Positions 25,101 through 40,100 of a stretch of 64,000 bases of DNA are shown here, piece after piece. The stretch covers positions 38,734,129 through 38,798,128 of the forward strand of contig OX328109.1 of NCBI GenBank assembly GCA_946811185.2, written 5' to 3'. The notes under the pieces were generated by a model. That model was not told the origin of the DNA. It saw only the letters and a list, made by a program, of their open reading frames with translations, and did not search any database. The position numbers and the translations under genes were made by a program. Numbering within the stretch: the first letter of the stretch is position 1; the number at the start of each line of letters is the position of its first letter. Source of the stretch: Hippopus hippopus (Eukaryota > Mollusca > Bivalvia > Cardiida > Cardiidae).

Positions 25101-28100
25101 GATGAGAAAGCCATCGCCATTGTATATGGCAGTTATATTTAAGCATACATATCTCATGACAACTGTAACATTTACTTTTTCCACATTGATTCAATATTGT
25201 TAACCCTTAGGCTGCTAAATAACTTCAAGCAAAACTTTCAAGCCGACAGTAAAAACCAAAGTTTTGCTATTTCAAGGGTATTTTTTGTGGAAAAAAATAT
25301 CTCCTAACCGGACAGTGTAGATCCATGATCTACACTGTCCGCAAGAGGTCAGTGAGTCGCGCTTACCAGCCTAAGGGTTAAGATTTTAAGACGGGCTTTG
25401 TAATAACCATCTTAAAATTAAATATTTACATTGACCATCCTCCTCCCCAACTCCTTTGAACACAGTAACTTGGACCGTATGAGTTGAGAAATAAAGATGA
25501 AGAGCGCGAGAATTGAACAACATGGATAAGAAGCACCTTTTTCACAATGTTTTCAGACGGTAAAAGAGGATGCACATCATGTGTCCATAAAGCAAAGGAT
25601 CGATAAAGTACTGATATGATGCATGTGATTATGCAGATTTAAGACAGAGAATTCCAAACTGGCTGGAGGCCACTAAAATGAAAAGTAAACTAGTCAACTT
25701 ATGTAAAAGGTTAGTCATGCCCTACCAGGACAATTTTTACAGCCAACAGACTTTGAACAATGTTGTGAATGGTTGTATTTTTACAGTCCTCAACCATTTC
25801 ACATCTGGATCAAATTGGCGTGAAAACTACCATGCAACATGCTTTTACTACATTAAAAAAAAAGTCATTCAACTGTTTATGTCAAGTCATGAACAGTCCA
25901 CAATTCAGCATGCATTGATGGAAAATTCAAGTTAAATATTATAACTTTATAACTTTAGCTCCTTTTGAGGCCAATGTAGATCAATATGAGAATGCAAAAA
26001 CATGACGTAGTCTAACCTAGATCTACAGTAACTTGCCAAGACATTTGCTGAGACATGCTAAACAAAAGTGATCCTCAAATAGTGATTCTTTGGCCTTATT
26101 TTTTGGACTGATTCACTCCACACTAAAAGGGTAACTCAAATTTGTCTTTTTAGGCTTAACACCATTTTCAACAAAATTTCTGTAATAAATGGTAAACTTA
26201 AGTCATACAAAACTGGATAAGAATGAGGATGGGAAATAGGAAAACCCGATAACTCTTTACCGTGCAATCCCGAGTTAAAACGACCCTGGATAAGACTTTA
26301 TAAAACACTGTGGGAAAAGGCTTTTCCAACAAAATTTTTGCCCTATTGAGGACAAATTTCACCAACTTTAATTTGTCATCTGTAAATGCTTTCAATTTGA
26401 ACTAGTGTAAAATATTACCGTTTGGTAAAGGGTTAAAAAATCCCTCTGCAATTAGATCTGCAGCCTCTCTGATCCAACCTGCTTCCTGTAATCCTAGAAC
26501 TAACATGCCACAACATCCAGTTTTTTCTTATTTAACCCTTTATCTCACAATCCTGAGTTTTATCGATCTCGAGAGACAAGGTTTGACCGTTTACTAATCG
26601 ACAAAATCTTGGACTTGTGAAAGTTTGCTGGTGACAAATTAAATGTAGCTCAAAAGGGAAAAGTTGTCTGAGGAAGGATAGAAAACATTGTGGGAAAAGG
26701 AGAAAATGCTGTTACCAGCATTTTCTCCTTTTCCCACACTGTTTTAAAAAACCTTCTTCCTCAGGGTGGTTAAAACTTGAAATTGTGTGGCAAAGGGTTA
26801 AGAAACAAAACTATGAAAAAAGAAGAAAAAATTGCCGGTTTACACCAGCATTTTCTCCTTTTCCAATAATGTTTTTGCTCTGTTTAAAATTCTTTGTCAT
26901 ATCAAGGAACAGCTCATTTTGCTCATTTGTCACCCTTTGCTACAAGATCCCAAGTTTCAACAACATTGAGAAGGGTTTTGCAAACATCAAAGGAAAAGGA
27001 GAAAATACTGGTAAGCAGCATTTTCTCCTTTGCCCACAATGATTTCTACAGTATCAAAGATAACTTCCACAATTTAAGTCACAATTAATTTGTCATCTCC
27101 AGACTGATGCTTTTGGTTCGGACAAGTTTAAAATTTTATTGAGTGGTAAAGGGTAAAACAATCACAGGTCTTTGCTTAGTTTCACTAGTGCTAGGCTGAC
27201 GGTTGGTGATGCCTTGCCAAAGGACACTTTCAAGAGTCAACAGAAAAGACCATCCAATCAGTTTTCTAATTACAGATCCAACACCTTTACCCTGTACCAT
27301 ACGATCACGAGTTTTAACAGTCCTGAGGAAAAAGAACTTTTGAAAACATTGTGGGAAAAGGACAGAATGCAGTTAATTGTCGTCTGCAAATGCTTTTAAT
27401 ATGGACAAGTCTACATTTTTGTTGTGTGGTAAAGAGTTAACCACTGTGCCATGGTATACCTCTTATGTTCACAGGCAATAATTCCTTTTCCTACAATGTT
27501 TTCAATACAGTTTGGGGAAATATTTTCCATTTTGGAATGTTTCTAGGAGAAACCAAAAGAGAAATTGTGCTCGAAGAAGCCTGGAAACTGCAATACTTTA
27601 TAGTCTCTTTTACTAATTGAAGGCAAAAATTTCATTGATCTAGCAATTAAAGGGTAACTAATATTTAAAAGAGTTTAGCTTACAAGGTTGGGGGTCCAGG
27701 TGAGAAGACAATTATTCAAAATAAAAAGAAGTTTATATCATTATAGCCTATGGAGAAAGTGGTACAAAGGAAATGTCTAGCTTAAATGTAAGATCATAGG
27801 CCTCTGAAACTCCATTGGTCTATCAAGGAATAACGAAATTTTCATTATCAGACACTGTTACTATAAATAGCACATTGGGGATTCCCTCTGTATCGTGTAT
27901 AAGACAAGGTGTGCAACGAAATCGAAGAAAGTTTTACCCCCGTCCCCTTTCAGAGATAATATTTAAACGAAATCGGATAAATGAACCTAGTTACTGTTGC
28001 AGATGGGTTCATTAATGATTTTTCTTCTGTACCCTGACCTTTGAAAGTTCCAAACGGCTCTTGCCATCAAGCAATGGCTCTCATCTCAAAAAAATTAAAA

Positions 28101-31100
28101 AGCTTCCATATTTTCCGGATTGCCATGTGCTGACGTCACAAGATTTGTAATCCTGCAGCGAATAAGAATTAAATTCTTTTTTTCAAACATAGATCGAACA
28201 TTTTTTTGTTGGTGTATTGATGAAATTATTAAATTAATATTTCATCTGATATAATTTATCTTTTCATCTAATCCACTTTCACGATTTTCATCTCCCATTT
28301 CGCATATTTTCAAATGCGTTTTTGCCATTCATTGGTCAAAAGTTTTGGCGTGTCTTTTGATAGCAAATTCATGTGAGTTACAATTCGCTGTGTCATAACA
28401 AATTGTGTGACGTCAGCGCATGGCGATCCGGAAAATGTGGAGGCTTTTTAAATTTTTTGAGATGAAAGCTATTGCTTGATTGCAAGAGCCGTTTGGAACT
28501 TTCGAGGGTCAGGGTAAAGAAGAAAAATCATTAATGAACCCATCAACACCGGTAACTAGGTTTATTTTTCCATTTTTTGTTAAATATTATCTCTGAAAGG
28601 GGACGGGGGTCAATTTTTTTTTTCGATTTCGTTGCACACCTTGTCTTACTATATAAGATATAGAGGGAGGCGAATGTGCTATTTATAGAAACAGTGTTAA
28701 TAAAAATTTGAATATATATTCTGTGACATACAGTTGATGCACCAGTGTGCTATAAGTGTTCGATGATCGACCAAGGATAATTTTAGTGTTCTGTGATAGA
28801 CCAATAGAGCTTCAAGGGCCTGTGGTAAGATATAGTAACTCTTAACCATTTTCCACACAATGAAATTTTAGACTTAGCCTAATAAAAGCAAATGCAGACA
28901 ACAAATTTGTGTATGTGGCTAAAATGATGAGAATTGTCTTTGAAAAGGTGGAAAGCATTGTGGGAATGGGGGAAAATGCTGGTGTTTCCAGCATTTTCTC
29001 CTTTTCCAATAATGTTTTCAAAAGCCTACTTCTTCAGTGGTATTGTTAGGTAAAGGTTAGCCTAATTCTTGTCCATATTGAAAGCATTAGCAAAAAAAAA
29101 ACAAGTAAAAATGTTGTTCAAACAATGTGATTTGCCTTTTAAACAAATGAAATCATGCAAATGCTTTCAAATTGGACTAGTTTAAACTTTCTTTGTCTGA
29201 AAAAGGGTTAAGAACAAAGATTAATACAGAAAAAGTATCATCTGGAATGAATAACAGTTGTAAAAACGACAGAATGTCAGGCAAAAAAAGTATTTTCTCT
29301 TGGAAGAAAATAGAAGAATAATTAAGGTGACATCCATTTGATTACATTTACAAAAGTTTCTTCTTTAAAAAATGTGACATTTCAATACCAGTCTATCAGT
29401 AAATATTCCACTAATTTCATAGTCTACTTTTAGCTAAACACTTTGAGCAAGCAATCTGAACAAAATGAACATAATGGCATATATTTCTTGGACTTTCAGT
29501 TCCAAAAACTCTATTTTCAAATCAAACTGGGCTATTGCTAAGAAACTGAAAAAACAAAAATCTAATTCAATTGAAGTCAATCATGTACAAGTTTTTAACT
29601 CCAAAAAGAACTGCAAGCAACAGTGAGTAACAATATAAATGCAGAGTTATTTCCCTTTAATGATCAAAGTACATGTAGCAAAGTTCTACTAGAGTTATTT
29701 CCCTTCCCAGATGTTAATTTTTAGAGAGCCATGCTTGGGGTACACATTTCTGTTGGAATCTCACCATGGTTTTAATTTAGACACAAATCTAACTGTGTTG
29801 AAGAGCTTTCTCAGCTTTTTTAGAGCCGACTTAGATCTTCTCCTGAAATATTTCAGAAACATAATTAATACAAAATTAGTAAAATTTGTCAGTCCTTCAG
29901 TTCTTAACCCATTACCACACAATCACAAGTTTTAACAACCCTGAGGAAGAAACCTTTTGGAAACATTGTGGGAAAAGGAGAAAATGCTGGTAACCAGCAT
30001 TTTCTCCTTTTCCCACAAAGTTTTCTACCCTATCAAAGACAAATTCTGTAATTTGAGCCCAATTTAAATTTTCGTCTGCAAATGCTTTGAATATGGACAA
30101 GTCTAAAATTTCGTTGTTTGGTAAAGGGTTAAAAAAAAATGAGCCATGCTCTGACAAAAGGGGGTGTAATGCATCTCCATGATGCATCGTACCAAACAAG
30201 TCGTCTCATAATTGTGAATCCATTAAATCCATTTTGTTTCACAACTGACTAAATCCTGAGATAGAACGGTCCCTCAGAACACGCAGAAAATATCAATAGC
30301 AAAAAGTTTCAACTCAGGTCAGCCTGCGCGGACTGCGCAGGCTGACATTGGTCGATACTTTTTGCAGATGCACTAAGCCTCCTTTTTCAAGAGCATGGCT
30401 CATATATTTGTACAGTTGATTTTTTTTTTCTCAACGATATAATGCATCAGCATAATCAAATTACTCACATGAGCAACTATAACTGCTGCTTCATAACTGT
30501 TCTCAAATGTAAGTTAGAATTCCTTGCAACAGTTTGAATTATCACATTTTTAAACTGGCTAAGATTTTATTGTTTTATGTAGAAGTTTTCCAGTTTAATT
30601 TTTTGACAAACAATCTGTGTTTTTAAGAACCTAGCAAAGACAGCTTTTGAAAACACTGGGGGGAAAAGGAGAAAATGCTGGTAATGAGCATTTCCTCCTT
30701 TTCTTAACCCATTACCACACAATCCCAACTTTTGACGACCCTGAGAAAGAAGCCTTTAGAAAACATTGTGGGAAAAGGAGAAAATGCTGGTAACCAGCAT
30801 TTTCTCCTTTTCCCACAATGTTTTCTACCCTTCACAAAACAAGTTTCAAATTTTCAGTGACTTTTAATTTTTCGTCTGCAAATGCTTTCGATTTGGACAA
30901 ACCTACAATTTTGTCGTTTGGTAATGAGTTAAAAAGAACCTATCATTTAAGCCACATCTGTTTTGTCAAGTGCAATAACTTTCATTATGGAAGAGTCAAA
31001 ATTTTGTCCTTTAGTGGACCAGTCAACTGCTTTTAACCCTTTATTGCACAGCAAAATTTTAGACTTGTGCACATTGAGGAAGTACACTGAGGAAAATTAA

Positions 31101-34100
31101 AATATTTTTCAAATGATGGTACTTATTCTTGTATATATAGAAATCATTGTTGGAAAAGGAGAAAATGCTGGTTCCAAGCATTTTCTCCTTTTCCCACAAG
31201 TTTTTTTCGAGGTCATTAAAAGTCAGGATTGATTGGTAATGCTAAATAAATAAAAATATGCAATTGTGAAAAAGATCAATTTAAATCAAAATAAGACAAA
31301 ACATTGCAGATTGTTTGGATCAAAATAAAACAGCATATTTCAATTAGGCTGGTCTTGATCTACACTCTCCCCACAATTTATCACAGCATTGATTCATTGT
31401 AAAGTCTAATCTATAATGCAATTACTAATATGATACTATCAAATACTATCAATACTAACAAAGTCCGAGTCTGAAAAAAACAATCCATTATTTTATCCTA
31501 AATCTTATCACAAAATTTTCTGCTGCAAAAACTATAATATATAACCAACCTCCTTAGCTTGCCTGGCAAAGTACACAGAGATTTGTACTTTTAGAATCTA
31601 TTCATATTCATAACCTGAACAAAATTTGTCCTCTGCAAAGAGCTCAGAATATGGAAAAATCTTTAAAGTTTAGTTGCCCTGTACAGAGTTTTAAAGCTGT
31701 CCTTTACTAAAGATTGGCAGTCATGACAATGTCATGTCATTTGCCAACGGAACAGAGGGGTTATTAGTACATCATTTTGCAAATCTTGCAGGGCATAAAC
31801 TGCTACACAAAGGTAAATTTTTCTAGTTGAGTTTGTTGCATACAAAAAATTGCATTGGTGCATGGGAAAATCATACACCGTAAAAACACCATGTTTACAT
31901 GTAATAACAAGGGTTTGGTTTTACATTAACCATTTGGGAAGCAATTCCGTGTTGAACTCTATACCAACTGTAGAAAAAGTTATGCAGAAACTTTTCCAAA
32001 TGTTTTCAAAAGGCCTAATTTCCTCAGGCTCTTTGAAACTTGGAATTGTTTAGTAAAGGGTAAGCTAATCCTGTGAAAAAAGGCTTAAATAGCAAACTTA
32101 GCAGCATTTTCTCCTTTTTCTGCAATGTTTATAATCCTGTCTAAGATCAATTCTGTTATTTTTACCACAATTGAATTTTTATGTGCAAATGCCTTGAATT
32201 TTGGTCAGGTTGGTAGACTGCATTCCTAAAAACAATCTGCATGGATTTAGATCATCCCTTAGCATAATACAAGTTAAATTGACAATCCTGGTCAGGTAAA
32301 ATGAGCTAACTATTGTGATTTCAATGCCTGTTTAACCCTTTACCACACAATCCCAAGTTTTAACGACCCCTGAGGAAGAAGCCTTTTGAAAACATTGTAG
32401 GAAAAGGAGAAAATGCTGGTAACCAGCATTTTCTTCTTTTCCTACCATGCTTTCTAACCCATCAAAGACAAATACCATCATTTGGGACTCTTTTCAATTG
32501 TTGTCTGCAAATGCTTTCAATTTGGACAAGTCTACATTTTTGTCGTCTCGTACAGAGTTAACCCTTTACCAAACAATCCCGGGTTTTTATGACTCTGAGA
32601 AAAAAGCCTTTTGAAAACATTGTGGGAAAAGGAGAAAATGCTGGTAACCAGCATTTTCTCCTTTTCCCACAATGTTTTCTATCCTTCCCAAGACAAATTT
32701 CAGTTTTTGAGTCACATTAATTTTATTTTTATCGTCTAAAAATGCTTTCAACTTGGATGAGTCAAAAGTTTTGTCGTTTGGTAAAAACTTAAGTCAAAAT
32801 ACCCTCTTAACTCTTTACAACACAACAAAATTTTTGACTGATTCAAATTGAAAGCATTTGCAGATGACAATTTAAACATTGCTCAAATTATGAAAGTTGT
32901 CTATGAAAGTGTAGAAAACACTGTGGGAAAAGGAAAAATTGCTGGTTACAAGATTTTTCTCCTTTTCCTAAAATATTTTCAAAAGCCTTCTCTTTGAGAG
33001 TCATTTAAACTTCTGTGGTAGAGTTTAACCTGTACTCAACAATCCCATGTTTTAACAACCCTGATGGGGAAGGCTTTAAAAAACTTTGTGGGAAAAGGAG
33101 AAAATGCTGGTGACAAGCATTTTCTCCTTTTCCCACACTTTCAGGGACAACATCCATCATTTGAGCTACTTTTAATGCGTGGCATGCAAACGCTTTCATT
33201 TTGTCTCCAGTTTTGTGATTTGGTAAACTGTTATGGTTTCACAAAGAGTTAAGTAGTTTCTTTTTCAGATTTACCAACCAAAAACTGACAAATTTCACAC
33301 CAAAAAATCATTACAAGGACAAACAATTATTGCTACTAACAAGCTATTGCTCCTTTTTCTACACTGTTTTCATATACTATACACTGTAAAAAGTGAAATT
33401 AGTACAGTGACAGGTTAACTCTTAACTGAACGACAAAAATGTAGACTTGTCCAAGTTGAAAACATTTGCAGATGACAAATGAAGGCTGGGATGTGATTCC
33501 ATTAATGAAACTTGTTTTTGATGGGGGTAGAAAACATTGTGGGAAAAGGAGAAAATGCTGGTTACCAGCATTTTCTCCTTTTCCCACAATGTTTTCAAAA
33601 GGCTTTTTCTCCCCAGTCTTTAAAACCAGTAATTGTTTGGCAAAGAGTTATACATTATAAATTATAGAAACATCAGAACTGTCCTATAGGGCAAATAAAG
33701 ACAAGTCCATTTACATTCAGTATTTCAATTTGTATACAGCTTTTGTTATGTTATGCCTGATTTATCCATTATGTCATAAAGGGACCAATTTGTCGGAGTT
33801 AACAAATGAGAAGAAAGTTTGGATAAATGAACCCATTTCTATACCAATGCTTCATTTTTCCTTCCCTTAAGTTTAAGAAGCCTATATTTAAGAAGCAATG
33901 TTGGAAACAGTGTAAAACATGCGATCAAGAAGTTGCATGTTCAAGTGCAGACCCTGCTTAACCCTATTCCACACAATACCATGTTTTAACAACCCTGAGG
34001 AAGAGCCCTTTAGAAAACATTGTGGAAAAAGCAGCATTTTCTCTTTTTCCCATAATGTTTGCTACTCTATCAAATACAGAAATCACCATTTAACCCTTAA

Positions 34101-37100
34101 CCTGCTAAATAAGTGAAAGAAACTTTCAAGCCAATAGTAAAAACCTAACTAGCAACCACCAGGTCACAGGTCAGATATGCTAACCAATGAGCTGCCCTGG
34201 TGAGCTGTTAAAAAGGTGAACTGAATCACTCAAAATTACCAGGACCTTGCAATTCAACACCACCAGTCGCACTCAGGAGATTTATTTGTAGTTTGTTTCT
34301 ATGATGTTATTAACATTATTTCAATTGTTATTGCAGCAGCCTGTGTACCTATCCATGCCTTACTGATCTTTCTTTTACCAGTACTGCACACATTCTTTCA
34401 AAGCTAATGGCTGCTTTCCAACAGAAAATGCCTTAAGCTCTCAGTAAGGCAAGTTTCATTCATTCCAATATAACCAATGCATAAGCTTTGCGAAAGGAAT
34501 AAATTCTGTTGTAATGACTATCATCAATCCTCTGAGAGAAATTGGTAGAGCTTGGGATTTGAACTAGCAACTCCCTGTTTCAAGCCCAACTTGGCTGCCA
34601 GGCTTAGCTAGCACTCAGAGAAGAAAACACCTCAGTTGCAATGACCTTCAAAGATAGTACTGAACATCATACAAGCAGAAACAGACATTGGCAAAAATGC
34701 ACATACTTATTGTGGTACAATCATCACCGCCAAAGGAAAAAAAAGTATACCCATTCACCAAAAAAATCTTGTGTTTTAACTCTGTACCACTTAATCCTAA
34801 TCTCTAACGACCCTGAGGAAAAAGCCATTTAAAAATATTGTGGTAACCAGCGTTTTGACCTACAATGTTTTCTTCAGCTTTTTCCTCCAGGTAATTAAAG
34901 CTATCTCTAAACAGATGAAAACTGTTGAGGGAAAAGGAGAAAATGCTTGCTACCAGCAATTTTTTTTCACACAATGCTTTCATGAAATTTCTTCCTCAGG
35001 GTTGTTATAACAATGGGATTTTTTGGTTATGGGTTAACCATTACCACACAATCCCAAGTTTTAACAACTCTGAGGAAAAAGCCTTATGAAAACATTGTGG
35101 GAAAAGGAGAAAATGCTGGAAACCAGCATTTTCTCCTTTTCCCACAAAGTTTTCTACCCTTTATGAGATAAATTTCAACAACTTAGCCATATCTAATTTG
35201 TCCTCTGAAAAAGCTCTGAATTAAATTTTGTAAGAGTCTAAAATTTTGTAGTTTGGTAAAAAGAAATGTAAGTTTTCAATACTCATCTACACAACACTCA
35301 CCCATTTTTATGGTCATTCCACACAGTGTTGCACAATATTTTGTAACTTCCACACTGTTTATGATCACGATAACAGTATGAATCCTTCACCATAGTTCTC
35401 CAAAAGTTTTCAAAACATGGTTTAAATCTCACTTGTAACATTTACATGTATTGAAAATTTGTTTCTTTGTCTTGTACAACATTTAACCCTTTACCACACA
35501 CTCTCCAATTTAACAACCCTGAAAAAGAGGCCTTTTGATTTAAACATTGTGAGACAAGAAGAAAAAGCTGGTAACCAGCATTTTCTCATTTTCCCACAAT
35601 GTTTTCTTCACTTTAAAGAGCAAATCCATTATCATCTTAACCTCATTTGTCGTCTGCAAAATGCTTTCAAATTCAAATGAATTAAAAATTTTGTTGTACA
35701 ATAAAGAGTCAATGCCTTTACCAAACAGTGAATCAGAATGTGTTCTAGTAACCTTGAGGAAGAAGGTTTTTGAAAACATTACGGGAAATTGCGATAAAAA
35801 AGGAACATTTTACCGGGACATTTCCCTCCATGTTTTCTTCTCTTTTACAAACAGCTCCTTTCATTTGAGCCAATTCTTTATCCTAAGAAAATGCTTGTAA
35901 CACTGACAAGTCAAAAATGTTGTCATCAGGTCAAGAATGACGAGTCACAATTTTTCCAGTGAGCAGCAAAACTGAATTTCAACTTACTTTTTATAAAAAG
36001 AAAAATGTCCACCAAATAATTATAGGACAAAGTTTTTGAAAATTTTCTTGTCCTTTTCTGCTGAGGCACTGTCTGACAATTATAGACAACCGAGGCAGTT
36101 GATTTTGTAACAACATATAACCTATTCCTCAGATATTTCCAAATGGAAGCAGACATGCTGCAATTTTTCTAAGACATTGAATGGAACCCAGGATCAATTT
36201 GTCTGAGAAGAACTTAGCCCATTACCACAGAATCTTGAGCTTTTACGACTTTTCCCAACATGTTTTTTACACATTCTAGAGCAAATCCTATCTTATGTGC
36301 AGTAGCTGACATGTCGTTTGCAAATGCTTTCATCTGGGCAGTAAGATTTTGTCATTTGGAAAAGAGTTGATATTTGCCAGGAAAATCAAGCAGACATCTT
36401 GACTCCGATTACTGGTGCACAAGTCAAATATTCTTGATAAAATAATGCATTTTTTGTAGAAGGCCTTTCAAGGAGGATGACTAAGTTTTTGCATAAATCT
36501 ATTTCACTCTGATTTTTTTATCCAATCTACCTCATTGTCTCTTTTTTAGCACACTTGGGGGCGTTATATTTTCCAAAAGCAGGACAATCATAGAGGTAAA
36601 ACGACATAGAATAATAGGACATAGGACATAGGACAATGTTAATATTACCATCCAGGTTTTGTTCAGTACCGACTGCAAAGCGATCACCATAATTTAAACT
36701 CTTTACCACACCGCAAAATTCTAGCCTTGGCCAAACTGAAAGCATTGCATACAGCAAATTAACTCTATACCAAACAACAAAATATTAGACATGTTCAAAT
36801 TCAAAGCAATTGCAGACAACAAAATTAATGTGACTCAAAAATTGAAGTTTGTTTTAGGAAGGGTAGAAAACATTGTGGGAAAAGGAGAAAATGCTGGTTT
36901 CCAGCATTTTCTCCTTTTCCCACAATGTTTTCAAATGGCTTCTTCCTAAGGTCTGTGAAAACCAGGGATTGTTTAGTACAGGGTTAAATGTTACATAATA
37001 AAAATTGTCAGTCAAAGGCTAGAAAAGATTTCAGAAAAGAAAATGCTGATTATCTACATTTTCTCCTTTTCCTACAATGTTTTCAATAGCTTCTTTGTCA

Positions 37101-40100
37101 TTAAAATACAGGATTGTTTGATAAAGGGGTAGGAAACCCACTGTATTTAATGCAGAGTATCGATTTTACTACTGAACATGATTCATCTGGTTGATAACTT
37201 TGAAAGCCTAGCAAACATCGTGGAAAAAGGATAAAATGCTGGATTCCAGCATCTCCTCCTTTTGTTACAATGATTTCAACAGTCTTCTATCTCATTAAAA
37301 CAAGGGATTATTAGATGCAGGGTGAATCTTTCAGCTGACAGATTTGAAAACAATAAAGCAAAAGATATAGAAATTGCTCCTTGCCACAATTTTCTTCCTT
37401 TGTTTTTACACATATACATAATACAATGTAATAATAAACCATGCTCTGTGAAAAGGGGACTTAATGCATCTGCAAAAAGTATCAACCCAGCTTAGCCTGT
37501 GCAGTTTGCACAGGTTGACCTCGACCGAAACTTTTTGCTATTGGTTAGTTTTCTGCATATCAAAGGACCATTCTACCTCTGATCTAGTCAGTTGTTAGAC
37601 AAAATGGTCTCTATAGATCCATAATTATGTGATGACTTGCTTGGTATCATGCATCACGGGGATGCATTAAGCCCCCTTTTCCCAGGGCATGGCTCATATG
37701 TACATATATTTATTAATCCTTGATGCATGTTTATAATCCACAATTCACTAGCATGTTCTCTAGGTTGTTAGCTAAACTTGTTTTGTAAAGAAAAGTACAA
37801 CTTGACATTTTATTGATGAACAATCTATATTCTTATACATCAACTCTTTAACTCTTCACCAAATGACAAAATTTTATACCTGTCGAAATTGAAACCACTT
37901 GCAGACGACAAAATAAAAGTGACTGAAAAATTGGAATTAGTTTTTGGGAAGTGTAGAAAACATTGTGGGAAAAGGAGAAAATGCTGGTTACCAGCATTTT
38001 TTCCTTTTCCCACAATGTTTTCAATAGGCTTCTCTCTCAGGGTCGTTAAAGGTCGGGATTGTGTGGTATAGAGTTAACACACAATCCTGTGTTTTAACTC
38101 TTTACCAACCAACCAAATTTTGGACTAATCCAAGTTGGAAGGATTTGCAGACGACAAATTATATGTTGCCAAAATGATAATTTCTGTAACTGAAAGGGTA
38201 AAAAGCACTGTGGGAAAATGAGAAAATGCTGGTTACCAGCATTTTCTCCTTTTCCCAAATGTTTTCAAAACGCTTCTCTTTCAGAGTTGCTTTCAGTCAG
38301 GAATGTGTGGTAAAGTGTTAACATCCCATGAAAAAGGTCGGAAAATGGAAAATTAAAATTGAAAATGAAAATATCATGGGAAAAGGAGAAAATGCTGGTA
38401 ACCAGCATTTTCCTCTTTACCTACAATCTTTTCTACTCTTTCACAGACAAGTCCCTTTATTTAAGCCACATTTGATAAGTCATTGGAGAGGTCATCAGAC
38501 CTCTCCAACAGTGGTGAGTTTAAAATGCAGACTGCCACAGAATTTACTGTCTAAATCCATTTTTCTTGTGAAATTGTTCTGATACACAGTCTGTTTCGTC
38601 ATGGTTTTGTAAATAAAGCGGAATCAAAAAACCGAAATAGGAAATAGACGTGGTTTATTTTTATATGACGAATTTCAGAAAATATCTGTTATTTTAATTT
38701 GCCATGGCTGCAAATGACCTCTCAAATAATTGTAATTTTTCATTAAGTAAATAAATCTAAGTAGAAGACAAAATAAGAAGAATTTCGTTAAAAAAGAGAA
38801 AGAAGACCGTTGGACAAGATCATGCGACTTGAAAATGCGGCAAGAAGGTCAAATGACCGTCATGTAAAGCATATGAGGTTTCTACGCGGCGGCTTTTTTA
38901 TTTGTTTACATGTACCAAAATATATTGAAATTAAAAGCCAATAAACTGTTTGAAAACATTGATGCTGACCTCTCCTGGCTTCTTTTGTAAAGAAGCCATC
39001 TTGTCTACAAATACTTTCACTCAGTATAGCAAAGTCTAAACTTTCGTCATCTGGTAATGAGCTAAAAATAGCACACTATCAATATATAAGAAATTACTTC
39101 TTTGTTACATCAAACACTGTGATCATATATCACGAAGTACTCTCCCATATTAAAAAGCAAAAAAAGGTGTGTCCACAGATGACTCTCTAATATTGAAAAG
39201 CAAAGAAAGTATTTATTTGAAATGATACAGCGTTTAAATACTTTCAGGGTGTCCGGAAAGTAAGGTAACAGTTTTGTTCATTTATAACATGGCTTTAAAA
39301 ATCAAATAAAGAGATGAAAATAAACATGTATGTAAATAAAATATGCAAGTTTTTTGTGTGGTAATTTCATTTAATTTTCATAACATTACGCACTTTTATA
39401 CAGATTTCAAATCAGATGTACCTTTTTTGTCATTGGCTTCATTTTAGTAAGTAATGACGTTTTCAATCTGACGGCCTTTTATTCTCTTTCTTTTCCGGAC
39501 ATGCACGAAGAAATTGTCAATCACTTTAGGACACATTCCAGTATCAATCTGTTTTATTTTACTTTTAATGTTGTTTAACAACATTTCTGTCTGTGTTGGG
39601 ATCGTAGACCTTTGACTTCAAAATACTGCAAAGGAAGAAGTCACGCAGGGTGAGGTTAGGATTGTGTGCAAGCCACGATATTCAGCAATCTTTTATCTCC
39701 GGATATCGTTTTGATATTATCCTATCACCGAATGTATCGTATAAAAAGTCTGTCACAGATTTAGGTGTTTGTGCCGTAGCACTGTCCTGCATTAAACAAG
39801 TGTTTTGCAATGTGGGTGACTTGATCTTGACTTCAATCCGTTTGACTTCTTTCTTTGGGGTTATGTGAAATCAAAGGTCTACAACCCCAACCCAGACAGC
39901 ACAGACATGTAAAAGAACACTGAAAGTGAAATCAAGAAGATTGATAATGGAATGTGCGCTAAAATGGTTGACAATTTCATCGTGTGTGCTCGGCAAGGAA
40001 AGACCAAAATCGGCCGTCACATTGAAAACGTCATTAATTATTAAAATGACGCCAATGACAAAAAAAGCACCTTTGAATCGAAATCTTTATAAAAGCGCAA

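Noticed and set aside
39650..39868. 72-codon plus-strand frame in the mariner relic
   Set aside because: It is antisense to the decayed transposase sequence that can be read on the minus strand.
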